DNA from: Akkermansiaceae bacterium UBA6138
Lineage (GTDB): Bacteria; Verrucomicrobiota; Verrucomicrobiia; Verrucomicrobiales; DEV007
Reading direction: 5' to 3'
Length of the DNA stretch: 61,899 nt
Assembly: GCA_002422425.1 (NCBI GenBank)
Contig: DIVG01000041.1
Span: forward strand, 1 to 61,899
Shown piece by piece: positions 16,235 to 26,700 of the stretch (position 1 is the stretch's first letter; each line of letters begins with the position of its first letter). The notes beneath the pieces were generated by a model. That model was not told where the DNA came from. It did not search any database and worked only from the letters and a program-made list of their open reading frames with translations. The position numbers and the translations under genes are program-made.

Positions 16235-17743
16235 TCACTGACCTCCGTAATCGGCTCCGCCGAGGCTTTTCAGGACCGAACCCTGCCATTCGCGCAGCCT
16301 TTTCCCGAGCCGTTCGGCCACTTCGGGCCGTTCTTTGACTAAATCTTGCGTCTCGCCGGGATCCTCGATCAGGTCAAAAAGCTCCTTTTTCGCTCCCCCC
16401 TCCTTTTTCTCATGCACGACGAGCTTGTAGCGCCGGTCGACCACGGCGCGGGCTCCCGTGTAGTCCTCGGGTGAGAGAGGCGGATGGTGGAAATTGGTGA
16501 AATTCCGCGTCGCGACGCCGTTGGCGAGCTTCACCAGCGGGGTCGTGCCTTTTTGCAATTCGGGATCGAGGTAGGGCTCGAGGTTCATCGATTTCAGCCG
16601 ACTGACCGGATACTCCCAGAAAAAAAGCGGCTCGGCCCGCTCATCGAGGCCATCCTCAATGAGGCTCGTCAGGTCGATTCCGTCGAGGGGTCGATCGGGG
16701 AACGGCTGCCCCGTGATCGAACACACCGTCGGGAGCAGATCGCTCGTCGAGGCGCGGAGGCGGCTCACGACCGGCTTCGGAATGCGGGCGGGCCACTCGA
16801 TCAGCCCGGGGACAAGGATACCGCCCTCGTAGACTTCGCTTTTCACGCCACGGTGCGGGGACTTCAGGGAACCATCGGCCGAGGTGCCGTTGTCGCCGCA
16901 ATAAAAAACGAAGGTGTTTTCCCGCAGACCATGGTCGGCGAGATACTGCCGCAGCGTTCCGATAGACCGGTCCATCGCCGTGATCTCGGCATAACGCTCG
17001 CGCAGCACCTCACCCTGGGGACGCTGGACCTGCAGGCCGGTCTCGTTCGAGGTCAGCTTGACCATTTTGTCCGGGTATTTCGCGGGGAGATCGTCGTAGA
17101 GAGCGAGGTCGGCGCGCAGACCGCTGTAGGGCTCGTGCGGGGACCCGAACCAGACCACGCCGAAGAAGGGCTTGCCCTGCTCGCGCGAGCGCTCGATGAA
17201 CTTCACCGTTTCAGCGATAAGCACCTCCGAGCTTTCCCCGGGATAAACCTCGGGCGGCCCGCCGTTGCGGGAGAACGAAGGATTCATCTCGAAAAAGTTG
17301 TCGTGCGAGAGCCATTCGTGAAAGCCCATCGCGCCCGGACTCACCGGCGACTCCGCCTTGACCGCGCCGACATGCCATTTCCCGAAATGGCCGCAAAGGT
17401 AGCCCGCCTTTGCCAGGATCGCCGCTGTCGTGATCTCTTCGGGACGGAGAGACCAGCCCGGCGTGAAGGTGCCCATACGATTCGGGTGACGACCGGTTAG
17501 AAAACTCGCCCGGGTCGGAGAACAACTCGGATGCGCTGCGTAAAAACGATCGAGCCGCAGCCCCGTCGCCGCCATCTCGTCGAGCACCGGCGTTTTCAAA
17601 TGGGGATGCCCGTTATACCCCGTCTCTTCCCAGCCGTGATCGTCTCCCATCATCAGAATGATGTTCGGCAGCGGTTCTGCGGAAAAGACCGACGAGGTTC
17701 CGAAGAGCACAAGAGCGAAGAGGGGGGCTTTCATGCGGGACAT
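16235..17743 (-). CDS. Secreted formylglycine-dependent sulfatase
   Basis: A 502-residue type I sulfatase that would remove sulfate esters from a sulfated sugar or polysaccharide. The signature SCSPTRASFLTGR carries C74, the residue converted to formylglycine. The metal-binding GDDHGWEE segment follows the signal peptide (LFALVLFGTSSVFSA, cleavage near SAEP). I placed the start at ATG 17743; a second ATG three codons on is equally good, and a longer in-frame start would weaken the signal peptide. The C-terminal part has the ELFDLIEDPGE segment usual in these enzymes. No formylglycine-generating enzyme is in the window. It is not evidently part of the downstream lipid operon. Substrate unknown. 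Confidence 0.92.
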   Translation of the reverse strand: MSRMKAPLFALVLFGTSSVFSAEPLPNIILMMGDDHGWEETGYNGHPHLKTPVLDEMAATGLRLDRFYAAHPSCSPTRASFLTGRHPNRMGTFTPGWSLRPEEITTAAILAKAGYLCGHFGKWHVGAVKAESPVSPGAMGFHEWLSHDNFFEMNPSFSRNGGPPEVYPGESSEVLIAETVKFIERSREQGKPFFGVVWFGSPHEPYSGLRADLALYDDLPAKYPDKMVKLTSNETGLQVQRPQGEVLRERYAEITAMDRSIGTLRQYLADHGLRENTFVFYCGDNGTSADGSLKSPHRGVKSEVYEGGILVPGLIEWPARIPKPVVSRLRASTSDLLPTVCSITGQPFPDRPLDGIDLTSLIEDGLDERAEPLFFWEYPVSRLKSMNLEPYLDPELQKGTTPLVKLANGVATRNFTNFHHPPLSPEDYTGARAVVDRRYKLVVHEKKEGGAKKELFDLIEDPGETQDLVKERPEVAERLGKRLREWQGSVLKSLGGADYGGQ

Positions 17744-18045
17744 CGAATCGCGTTCGGCTGACGAGGTCAAGGTTTGTGTTTCCCTTCAGCTTCGCCGCCG
17801 GGAACGCCCGCGAAGCGGCCGACTACCCTCAGGAGAGAATTCAAGCAGGACCCGGTCCACCCCCTTTGGCGAAAAAGAGCGGTGGAACTTTTGAAGGAGG
17901 CTCGATGAAACCCTGAAGCCCCCCTTTCTCTATTTTGTTGCCGCGCCGTGCAGCCGCCTTCGCCTCCCCGTCGTATTGCAATTACCGCCTCGGACACGAA
18001 AATCGGTTTGTGATTTTGCCATCGGAGTCCTTATTGCGCCCACTC
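17744..18045. other. 302-base divergent intergenic region
   Basis: Lies between the sulfatase (minus) and the aminotransferase (plus). I see no RNA gene or convincing ORF. On the plus strand an ideal AGGAGG (17895-17900) precedes a three-codon frame ATG-AAA-CCC-TGA at 17905-17916. It overlaps an imperfect hairpin (GGAGGCT/AGCCCCC) leading into a pyrimidine-rich run, which could be a leader element. Promoters are not clear. Confidence 0.4.
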
Positions 18046-19125
18046 ATGAGCGAACACATCAGACTTCACATTCCCGGACCGGTCGAGGTCTCTCCGGCGA
18101 CCTACGAGGCCATGGCGGCCCCCATGATCGGGCACCGGACCAAAGATTTTGTTGCCCTCTACGACTCCATTCAGCCTCGTCTTCAGGAACTGATGGGCAC
18201 AAAACAACCGGTTTTTCTCTCCACCTCATCCGCCTGGGGGGTAATGGAGGGCGCGATCCGCAATCTCGTCATCAAAAAAGTCCTCTGCTGCTGTTCGGGA
18301 GCGTTTTCCGACAAGTGGGTCGATGTCGCCCGCCGCTGCGGCAAGGAAGCCGAAGCGCTCCAATTCGAGTGGGGCGTGCCGGTCGATCCGGCCGCGATCG
18401 ATGCCAAGCTTGCCACCGGCGAGTTCGACGTGGTCACCTTCATCCACAATGAGACTTCGACCGGCGTGATGAACCCGCTCGCCGAAGTCGCCGCCGTCGT
18501 GAACAAATACGACGACGTGCTCCTCGTCACCGACACCGTCTCGAGCTTCACCGTCGTGCCGATCGAAGTCGACAAGATGGGGATCGATGTGCTCCTCACC
18601 GGCAGTCAGAAAGCCCTCGCCCTGCCTCCCGGGCTCGCCGTCTTTGCCGTCTCGGACCGCGCCTTTGCGCGTGCCGCGAAAATCAACGATCGCGGCTACT
18701 ACTTCGACTTCCTCGAGTTCAAGGCCAATCACGAGAACTCGATGACTCCCAGCACGCCCTGCATCGCGACAATCTACGGACTCAACCACCAGCTCGACGT
18801 CATTTTCGCCGAAGGCATCGAAAACCGCTTCGCCCGTCACGAAAAACTCAACGACATCGTCCACGCCTGGGTGCAGGAAAACGGCTTCGAGTTTTTCGCT
18901 CCCGAAGGCTATCGCTCCAAGTCTCTCACCTGTATCAAAAACAACCGCGAGATCGATGTCGCGAAACTCGGCTCGATCATGCGCACGGACCACGCCCTCG
19001 CCATTGACGGGGGTTACGGCAAGATCAAAGGCAAGACCTTCCGTCTTTCCAACATGGGCGACGAGACCGAGGCGACGATTCAGAATCTGCTCGACGCCCT
19101 CGACGACTCCCTCACGAAGCTCTAA
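18046..19125 (+). CDS. Class V aminotransferase (alanine/serine-glyoxylate or phosphoserine type)
   Basis: A 359-residue PLP enzyme. It begins with the IPGPVEVSPATYEAM segment characteristic of the alanine-glyoxylate/serine-glyoxylate aminotransferase branch, has the cofactor-binding D163 in TDTVSSF, and the Schiff-base lysine K189 in GSQKALALPPG. Some bacteria use this branch in place of SerC in serine synthesis, so a phosphoserine or serine-pyruvate role is possible. I chose ATG 18046 because the longer frame adds residues absent from the family. trpF follows after 15 bases and is probably co-transcribed. Substrate not determined by sequence. Confidence 0.85.
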   Translation: MSEHIRLHIPGPVEVSPATYEAMAAPMIGHRTKDFVALYDSIQPRLQELMGTKQPVFLSTSSAWGVMEGAIRNLVIKKVLCCCSGAFSDKWVDVARRCGKEAEALQFEWGVPVDPAAIDAKLATGEFDVVTFIHNETSTGVMNPLAEVAAVVNKYDDVLLVTDTVSSFTVVPIEVDKMGIDVLLTGSQKALALPPGLAVFAVSDRAFARAAKINDRGYYFDFLEFKANHENSMTPSTPCIATIYGLNHQLDVIFAEGIENRFARHEKLNDIVHAWVQENGFEFFAPEGYRSKSLTCIKNNREIDVAKLGSIMRTDHALAIDGGYGKIKGKTFRLSNMGDETEATIQNLLDALDDSLTKL

Positions 19126-19140
19126 AAAGAGTCACTGTTC

Positions 19141-19806
19141 ATGACGATGCGCTTCCTTTTCCCTCAGGATCCCGGACGCGTCGCCGTGAAAATCTGCGGT
19201 ATCACCCGCGCCGACGAGGCCATCGCCATTGTCGACGCGGGCGCCGAGGCGCTCGGGATTAATTTCTGGCGCGGGTCGAAACGCTTCATCTCCCTCGAAG
19301 AGGCCCTGCCCTGGCTACGGGATCTCGCCGGGGCCGTCCCGCGCGTCGCCGTCACGGTGAACGCCGATGATGACGAACTGCGCCGCCTCCACGACAGCGG
19401 CGTGATCGACTGGATCCAGCTCCACGGCGACGAAACACCGGACAGAGTCCGGTCACTGACTCAACAGGGTTTACCCGTCTTCAAAGCCCTCGGGGTGCGG
19501 GACAGGTCGAGCCTTGAGGCGGTGGCCGCCTATGACGCCCCCACCCTTCTCCTTGATGCCTACGCGCCGAACGAATACGGCGGCAGCGGTGCAACGATGG
19601 ACTGGGCGCTCGGGGCGAAGGCCGTGGCGCAATGGCCCGATCGACAGATCGTTCTCGCTGGCGGACTCACGCCGGACAACGTCACCGAAGCAATTCGCCA
19701 GGTTCGACCCGCCGCCGTCGATGTGGCGAGCGGCGTCGAGGTTAGCCCAGGGCGAAAGAGTCTCGAATTGGTCCGCGCCTTTATCGAAGCGGCAAGAAGC
19801 CTGTAG
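19141..19806 (+). CDS. trpF: Phosphoribosylanthranilate isomerase
   Basis: Catalyses the Amadori rearrangement of phosphoribosylanthranilate in tryptophan synthesis. The 221-residue TIM barrel shows KICGITR with catalytic C19, the LHGDE strand, catalytic D139 in LLLDAYAPNEYGGSG, and the phosphate-binding LAGGLTPDNV and VASGVEVSPGRKS loops. It lies 15 bases after the aminotransferase gene, away from any other trp gene in the window. A strong terminator begins at its stop codon. Confidence 0.96.
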   Translation: MTMRFLFPQDPGRVAVKICGITRADEAIAIVDAGAEALGINFWRGSKRFISLEEALPWLRDLAGAVPRVAVTVNADDDELRRLHDSGVIDWIQLHGDETPDRVRSLTQQGLPVFKALGVRDRSSLEAVAAYDAPTLLLDAYAPNEYGGSGATMDWALGAKAVAQWPDRQIVLAGGLTPDNVTEAIRQVRPAAVDVASGVEVSPGRKSLELVRAFIEAARSL

Positions 19807-19836
19807 GCGGCCTCTCCGAGGCTGCTTTTGGTTTTT
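19807..19836 (+). terminator. Rho-independent terminator after trpF
   Basis: GCGGCCTC (19807-19814), loop TCC, GAGGCTGC (19818-19825), then TTTTGGTTTTT. The eight-base stem has one G-T pair. It lies between convergent genes and may also help end the U32 transcript from the other strand. Confidence 0.85.
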
Positions 19837-19843
19837 CAGTTTG

Positions 19844-22294
<2,451 letters not shown>

Positions 22295-22317
22295 CGCCGA
22301 AGGTAGCACGGGCGATC

Positions 22318-23238
22318 TTATTCTCCTTCAGAAAGTTCGCTCCCCGCCTCCTCGCGCTCGCGTTGCGGACAGGCCTCGCCGGCCACCTCGACCTCAAGGG
22401 TGACGTGTTCGAAAAGGTCCGCCGAGAGCAGTTCGCGCACCTTTGCCTTTACTTCTGCCGGATCCACCGAGGCATCGGCGAGGACAAGATGGGCGCTGAG
22501 GACGTGGCTTTCCCCGTCGATCGACCAGCTGTGCACATGGTGAATAGACTCGACCCCGGCGATGCAGCGGACGCGGCGCCCGAAGTCATCCACATCAAAA
22601 TCGTCGGGCGCGGACTGCAGGAGAACCGCAAAGACCTTCTTCAGATTTTTCCCCACGTTCCAGAAGACGAGGAGCGAAATACCGATGGACAGCAGCGGAT
22701 CGACCACCGGCACGTTCCATATCGCCATAATCCCCGCCCCGATCAATACGGCGATCCAGCCCAGCGCGTCCTCGAGGAGATGCCAGCTCACAAGCTTTTC
22801 CGTGAGGGAACTGCCCCGCCGCACCCGCAGGACGGCGGCGCCGTTGAAGAAGACCCCGATGACCGCGAGGACCATCATCCCGGGGACTTGGACCTCGGCC
22901 GGATGCATCAGTCGCGGGATCGCGTGGTAGAGCACAAAGGCGAGCCCCAGTAGCAGGGTGAGCCCCGTGATCAGTCCGCCGAAGATACGAAAGCGGCGGT
23001 AGCCGTAGGTGTGGCGGGCGCTGCGCTTCCGATAGGAGAGCCGGTCAAAGTAGCAGGCCAGGCCCAGCGAGATCGAGTCACCGAAGTCATGCACCGAATC
23101 CGTCAGGATCGCGATGCTGTTCGTCCAGAAACCGCCCGCGACCTCGAGCAGGGTAAATCCCAGATTGAGAAAAAACGCGACCTTGAGATTCTCGCTGCTG
23201 CGATGGTGATGGTACTCCCCGTGCGACTGATGACTCAT
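22318..23238 (-). CDS. Cation diffusion facilitator (CzcD/ZitB-like metal exporter)
   Basis: A 306-residue inner-membrane antiporter that exports Zn2+ or a similar divalent ion in exchange for protons. A His-rich N-terminus (HGEYHHHRS) precedes six hydrophobic segments. Metal-site motifs are TDSVHDFGDS in TM2 and HLLEDALGW (H-x3-D) in TM5, which is the zinc-type signature. The C-terminal cytoplasmic domain contains IHHVHSWSIDG and the HVTLEVE strand. It lies 23 bases before the U32 gene start, on the same strand. Confidence 0.92.
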   Translation of the reverse strand: MSHQSHGEYHHHRSSENLKVAFFLNLGFTLLEVAGGFWTNSIAILTDSVHDFGDSISLGLACYFDRLSYRKRSARHTYGYRRFRIFGGLITGLTLLLGLAFVLYHAIPRLMHPAEVQVPGMMVLAVIGVFFNGAAVLRVRRGSSLTEKLVSWHLLEDALGWIAVLIGAGIMAIWNVPVVDPLLSIGISLLVFWNVGKNLKKVFAVLLQSAPDDFDVDDFGRRVRCIAGVESIHHVHSWSIDGESHVLSAHLVLADASVDPAEVKAKVRELLSADLFEHVTLEVEVAGEACPQREREEAGSELSEGE

Positions 23239-23297
23239 GACTTAACGGCAGTGACAGGGTATGCCGGAACCGTCGCCACGGGGGAACAATTTTCCCG

Positions 23298-23450
23298 CTA
23301 AATCCTCCCCATCAGCGCGAGGATGATCAGGATGATGAGAATGAGCCCGAGACCCCCGGTGGGACCATAACCCCACTTGCGGCTGTGCGGCCAGGCGGGA
23401 AAAACGCCGATGAGGAGGAGGATCAGGACAACGAGAAGGATGGTGCTCAT
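23298..23450 (-). CDS. DUF3309 small membrane protein
   Basis: A 50-residue peptide with two hydrophobic helices around a conserved centre: MSTILLVVLILLLIG, then PAWPHSRKWGYGPTGG, then a second leucine/isoleucine run. This matches the DUF3309 family, found in many bacteria and without a known function. Start ATG 23450 gives the family's typical N-terminus; a longer in-frame start is unnecessary. Confidence 0.85.
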   Translation of the reverse strand: MSTILLVVLILLLIGVFPAWPHSRKWGYGPTGGLGLILIILIILALMGRI

Positions 23451-23561
23451 GGAAAAAGAATGGGCTCTCCCCGCCTTCTCCTCCATAGGGAATAACCCTA
23501 TTACAGTCGCGTCGGACTATTTACTGTTTGAATCCTCCTGCCGCTCCCGCGACTATCCGGA

Positions 23562-24170
23562 ATGCCCGGAACCCTCCTCATCGCCACCCACAACGCTCAC
23601 AAGACCGCCGAGATGCGCGCCATCCTTGGGTCGCACTTCGACGTCATCACCGACCTCACGGAACTGCCGGGGATGACGCCGCCCGAAGAAAGCGGTGCCA
23701 CCTTTGCCGAAAACTCCGCCATCAAAGCCCTCGCCGCGAGCCTTGCCAGGCCCGACGCCTTCATTCTTGCCGACGACTCCGGCCTCGAGGTCGATGCCCT
23801 CGGCGGCGCGCCGGGGATTTACTCGTCGCGCTACTCGGGCGACGACGCGACTGACGCCTCGAATCGGGAAAAGCTCCTGCGCGAACTCGCCCGGCCCGAG
23901 CACGCCGGCACCCCCCGCAGCGCCCGCTTCCACTGCGCCGTAACCATTGCCTTCGGCGGAGAAGTGATCGCCCGCTTCGACGGCACCGTCGAGGGTCGCA
24001 TCGCCGACGCCATGACCGGAGACGGCGGCTTCGGCTACGATCCGCTCTTCATTCCCGAAGGCCACGACCGCTCCTTCGGCGAACTGAGTGAGGAGGTTAA
24101 AAACAGCATGAGCCATCGCGGTCGGGCGCTGGAGAGATTTCGGGAGTGGTTGAACGAACGCTCCCGCTAG
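23562..24170 (+). CDS. rdgB: XTP/dITP pyrophosphatase (RdgB/HAM1)
   Basis: Hydrolyses non-canonical purine nucleoside triphosphates (ITP, dITP, XTP) so they are not built into nucleic acids. The 202-residue product has the family motifs LLIATHNAHKTAEM, ATFAENSAIKA, ADDSGLEVDALGGAPGIYSSRYSG, DGGFGYDPLFIP and SHRGRAL near the end. Length is normal. It lies next to a converging toxin-antitoxin remnant 10 bases away. Confidence 0.96.
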   Translation: MPGTLLIATHNAHKTAEMRAILGSHFDVITDLTELPGMTPPEESGATFAENSAIKALAASLARPDAFILADDSGLEVDALGGAPGIYSSRYSGDDATDASNREKLLRELARPEHAGTPRSARFHCAVTIAFGGEVIARFDGTVEGRIADAMTGDGGFGYDPLFIPEGHDRSFGELSEEVKNSMSHRGRALERFREWLNERSR

Positions 24171-24179
24171 TCGATTGCC

Positions 24180-24439
24180 TCACCCATACACATCCCGGCG
24201 GTGTCCAATCTTTACTACGACGATCACCAGCCGCTGCTCAAAGATCTCATAAAGAATCCGGTAGCCCCCCTGCCTTATACGCGATATCGATCGAGTCCCG
24301 AGAGCTTCTTGCTCGTCGGAGGATGAGGATCCTCCGCGAGCAAAGCGATCCGCTCAAGAAGGCGGATGTGGTCTTTTTGAGGAATCGTTTTCAACTCCTT
24401 CTCGACCGACACGCGAAACTGAACCTCAAATTTTGCCAT
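24180..24439 (-). pseudogene. RelE/ParE-type toxin, frameshifted
   Basis: Starting at ATG 24439 the frame reads as a RelE-family toxin (MAKFEVQFRVSVEKELKTI..., SGLDRYR), then stops at TAA after V (24275-24277). Shifting frame at that point restores the rest of the family: IRQGGYRILYEIFE, then LVIVVVKIGHRRDVY, ending at TGA 24180-24182. The expected sequence RYR-I-R-Q would need the two bases GT removed. The start overlaps the antitoxin by 14 bases, as in intact modules. Either the toxin has been inactivated or there is a sequencing error here. A six-G run lies just after the shift in the coding direction but cannot by itself explain the stop. Confidence 0.85.
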
Positions 24440-24662
24440 CCAAATCGAGGCGCTTGAGCATTTCTTCGAAAGTAAGAGTCGGCTCGAGAGTGCGCTCATC
24501 GAAAACGGCGAGATCATCACGGTCTTCACGCAGGGCCTCGCGGACGGCCTGATTGATGAGTTCGGATAAATTCGACGAGGTCTCCGCCGCCTGCACCTTG
24601 AGAGCACGATGGAGGTCCGCTTCCAGATAAACGGTCGATCGTTTGGTCTTGTCCCCTTCCAT
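24426..24662 (-). CDS. Ribbon-helix-helix antitoxin
   Basis: A 78-residue protein with an N-terminal beta strand and helices typical of ribbon-helix-helix DNA-binding antitoxins (KRSTVYLEADLHRALKVQAA, then SSNLSELINQAVREAL). An acidic C-terminus would wrap the toxin. It would bind and neutralise the RelE-like toxin encoded just downstream and repress its own promoter. A perfect 12-base palindrome lies 20 bases upstream of its start. The partner toxin gene is frameshifted, so it may now be an orphan or a protective antitoxin. Confidence 0.85.
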   Translation of the reverse strand: MEGDKTKRSTVYLEADLHRALKVQAAETSSNLSELINQAVREALREDRDDLAVFDERTLEPTLTFEEMLKRLDLDGKI

Positions 24663-24681
24663 AGGAAAATGAAACACCAAA

Positions 24682-24693
24682 ACGTTATAACGT
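24682..24693. promoter_or_regulatory. Palindromic operator of the toxin-antitoxin locus
   Basis: ACGTTATAACGT is a perfect 12-base palindrome, 20 bases ahead of the antitoxin ATG. It contains TATAAC, a plausible -10 on the minus strand, so bound antitoxin would block the promoter. It lies between this locus and the exonuclease III gene end (24702). Confidence 0.6.
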
Positions 24694-24701
24694 CACCCCC
24701 C

Positions 24702-25460
24702 TCACTCCAACTCAATCAACACCGGGCAGTGATCGGATCCGATCACTGCCGGCAGGATCGCGGCGGAGGTGATGCGGGGCATGAGCGGGCTCGAGACGCA
24801 GAAGTAGTCAATCCGCCATCCGATATTCTTCTCCCTCGCCCCACCTCGGTAGCTCCACCAGGAGTAATGATCGGGCTCGTCGGGATGGAGGTGGCGGAAG
24901 GTGTCGATGAAACCGGCCGCGAGGATGTCGTCGAAGCCGGCACGCTCTTCGTCGGAGAATCCGGCGCTCTTGCGATTCTGCCTGGGCCGGGCAAGGTCGA
25001 TTTCGCGGTGGGCGACGTTGAGGTCGCCGGCAAAGATGACAGGCTTGGTTTTTTCGAGCTCTTTCACATAAGAGAGGAAGGCGGCGTTCCACTCGATGCG
25101 GTAAGGGAGACGGCGGAGGTCGTCCTGCGAGTTCGGCGTGTAGACATTGACAACAAAAAAGTCATCGTGCTCGGTCGTGACGACGCGGCCCTCCTGATCG
25201 TGCCCGGGTGAGCCGATCCCGAGACGGGAGGAGAGCACCGGCACCTTGCTGAAGGTGGCGACGCCGGAGTATCCCTTTTTCATTGCCGGGTTCCAGTGGA
25301 CGTCCCACCCGGCCTCTTCAAAAGCGACTTCGACCTGGTCGGGGGTGGCCTTCACCTCCTGAAGTAGGATCATGTCAGGCTGGTGCAGCTCGAGGAAGTC
25401 GATAAAGCCCTTTTTCAGGACGGCACGAATGCCGTTCACGTTCCAACTGATCAATTTCAT
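24702..25460 (-). CDS. xth: Exodeoxyribonuclease III
   Basis: AP endonuclease and 3'-5' exonuclease of base-excision repair. The 252-residue product starts MKLISWNVNGIRA and contains LLQEVKA with the metal-binding Glu, the YSGVATFS segment, NVYTPNS, FAGDLNVAH, the W-R-I-D-Y-F strand and IGSDHCPV with the catalytic Asp-His. Start ATG 25460 was preferred to one two codons earlier because it gives the family's exact N-terminus. It is divergent from the ABC operon across a 205-base gap. Confidence 0.96.
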   Translation of the reverse strand: MKLISWNVNGIRAVLKKGFIDFLELHQPDMILLQEVKATPDQVEVAFEEAGWDVHWNPAMKKGYSGVATFSKVPVLSSRLGIGSPGHDQEGRVVTTEHDDFFVVNVYTPNSQDDLRRLPYRIEWNAAFLSYVKELEKTKPVIFAGDLNVAHREIDLARPRQNRKSAGFSDEERAGFDDILAAGFIDTFRHLHPDEPDHYSWWSYRGGAREKNIGWRIDYFCVSSPLMPRITSAAILPAVIGSDHCPVLIELE

Positions 25461-25574
25461 GCCCATAGCTTAAGGTCTTTTCCTTACGTCTCCCCGCCAT
25501 CCTGTAAACAGTTTTCCCTTGCGATTAGGTGAGACGCGAGGAAATACACCTGACGCAAACCCCCACCCGCGTTG

Positions 25575-25609
25575 AAAAAGTGAAAAAAGTCCCCGAGACG
25601 ACACTTTTT
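25575..25609 (+). other. AT-rich hairpin in the leader of the ABC operon
   Basis: AAAAAGTG (25575-25582) and CACTTTTT (25602-25609) can form an eight-base stem with a 19-base loop, in the divergent region about 55 bases before the ABC ATPase start. It ends in a T-run and could be a leader hairpin or weak terminator. Confidence 0.3.
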
Positions 25610-25665
25610 TAGACAAACCCGCAAGAGGGGAACGCTTCCCAAGTCAAAATTAATCGCTTTCAGCA

Positions 25666-26616
25666 ATGATAGAAGTCGAAAATCTCCATAAACACTTCGG
25701 TTCAAAGGTGGCCGTGGACGGGGTCTCGTTCACGGTGAAAAAGGGCGAAGTCCTCGGTTTCCTCGGACCCAACGGGGCCGGCAAGTCGACGACGATGCGC
25801 ATGGTCACCGGCTTTCTTCCGCCGACTCAGGGTCGCGTCACCATCGGAGGCGCCGACATCGAAGCGAACGAAATCGAGGCCAAGTCCAAGATCGGCTACC
25901 TCCCCGAGGCGGCCCCGCTCTACTCGGACATGACGGTGGAGGGCTTCCTCCGCTTCGCCGCCGAGATGCGCCGGGTTCCCGCGAACGAGATCACAGCGGC
26001 GGTGAACAAGGCGATCGAAACGACCTTCCTCGAACCGGTGCGCCATCAGAGCGTCGATACTCTCTCGAAAGGCTACCGCCATCGCACCTGCTTCGCCCAG
26101 TCCATCATTCACGATCCCGAGGTGCTCATCCTCGACGAACCGACCGACGGTCTCGATCCGAATCAGAAGCAGGAGATACGCCAGCTCATCCGCCGCATGG
26201 GTGAGACCAAGGCGATCATTTTCTCGACCCACATTCTTGAGGAAGTCGAAGCCTCGTGCACCCGGGCAATCATCATCGACCGCGGCCGGGTCATCGCCGA
26301 CGGCACTCCCGCCGAACTGATGGCCAAGGCGAGCAATGCCGGAATCGTCACTCTGCGCGCCCGCGGTCTCGCCGGATCGGGGATCAAGGCCGAGCTCGAA
26401 AAGCTCGACGTCGTCGCCTCGGTCGAAACGATCGCCTCTGACGAAAACGGTATCACCGCCCGTATCACTCCCGCCAAGGGCAGAGCCGACAAACTCAGCA
26501 CCGCCGTCTTCGGAGTGTGCAAGGACAAAAACCTCTCCGTCGAAGAACTCCGCGTTGAGGAAGGCCGCCTCGATCTGCTCTTCCGCGAGATCACCAAAAC
26601 CGACGCTGACAAGTAA
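25666..26616 (+). CDS. ABC transporter ATP-binding protein, GldA-like
   Basis: A 316-residue ATPase. Walker A GPNGAGKST is at 34-42, the signature is LSKGYRHR (133-140) in place of the usual LSGGQ, Walker B is VLILDEPTDGLDP (from 153), and a switch histidine follows in STHILEEVE. LSKGY is typical of the GldA/CcmA-like ABC-2 branch that pairs with GldF and GldG. The C-terminal 80 residues form the extra regulatory domain of this branch. It would power the downstream permease. It is the first of four collinear genes, with gaps of 84, 42 and 41 bases. Confidence 0.92.
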   Translation: MIEVENLHKHFGSKVAVDGVSFTVKKGEVLGFLGPNGAGKSTTMRMVTGFLPPTQGRVTIGGADIEANEIEAKSKIGYLPEAAPLYSDMTVEGFLRFAAEMRRVPANEITAAVNKAIETTFLEPVRHQSVDTLSKGYRHRTCFAQSIIHDPEVLILDEPTDGLDPNQKQEIRQLIRRMGETKAIIFSTHILEEVEASCTRAIIIDRGRVIADGTPAELMAKASNAGIVTLRARGLAGSGIKAELEKLDVVASVETIASDENGITARITPAKGRADKLSTAVFGVCKDKNLSVEELRVEEGRLDLLFREITKTDADK

Positions 26617-26700
26617 TCCGCGCCGACCCCATCAGGCCGGTGCGGTGCTGCCGACAATTTCCCAAAGGATTCAATTCAACCACTACTTACCAGAGACATC

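Noticed and set aside
17767..17997. 76-codon minus-strand frame upstream of the sulfatase
   Set aside because: No motif, no ribosome-binding site, and it covers the region expected to hold promoters of the divergent genes.
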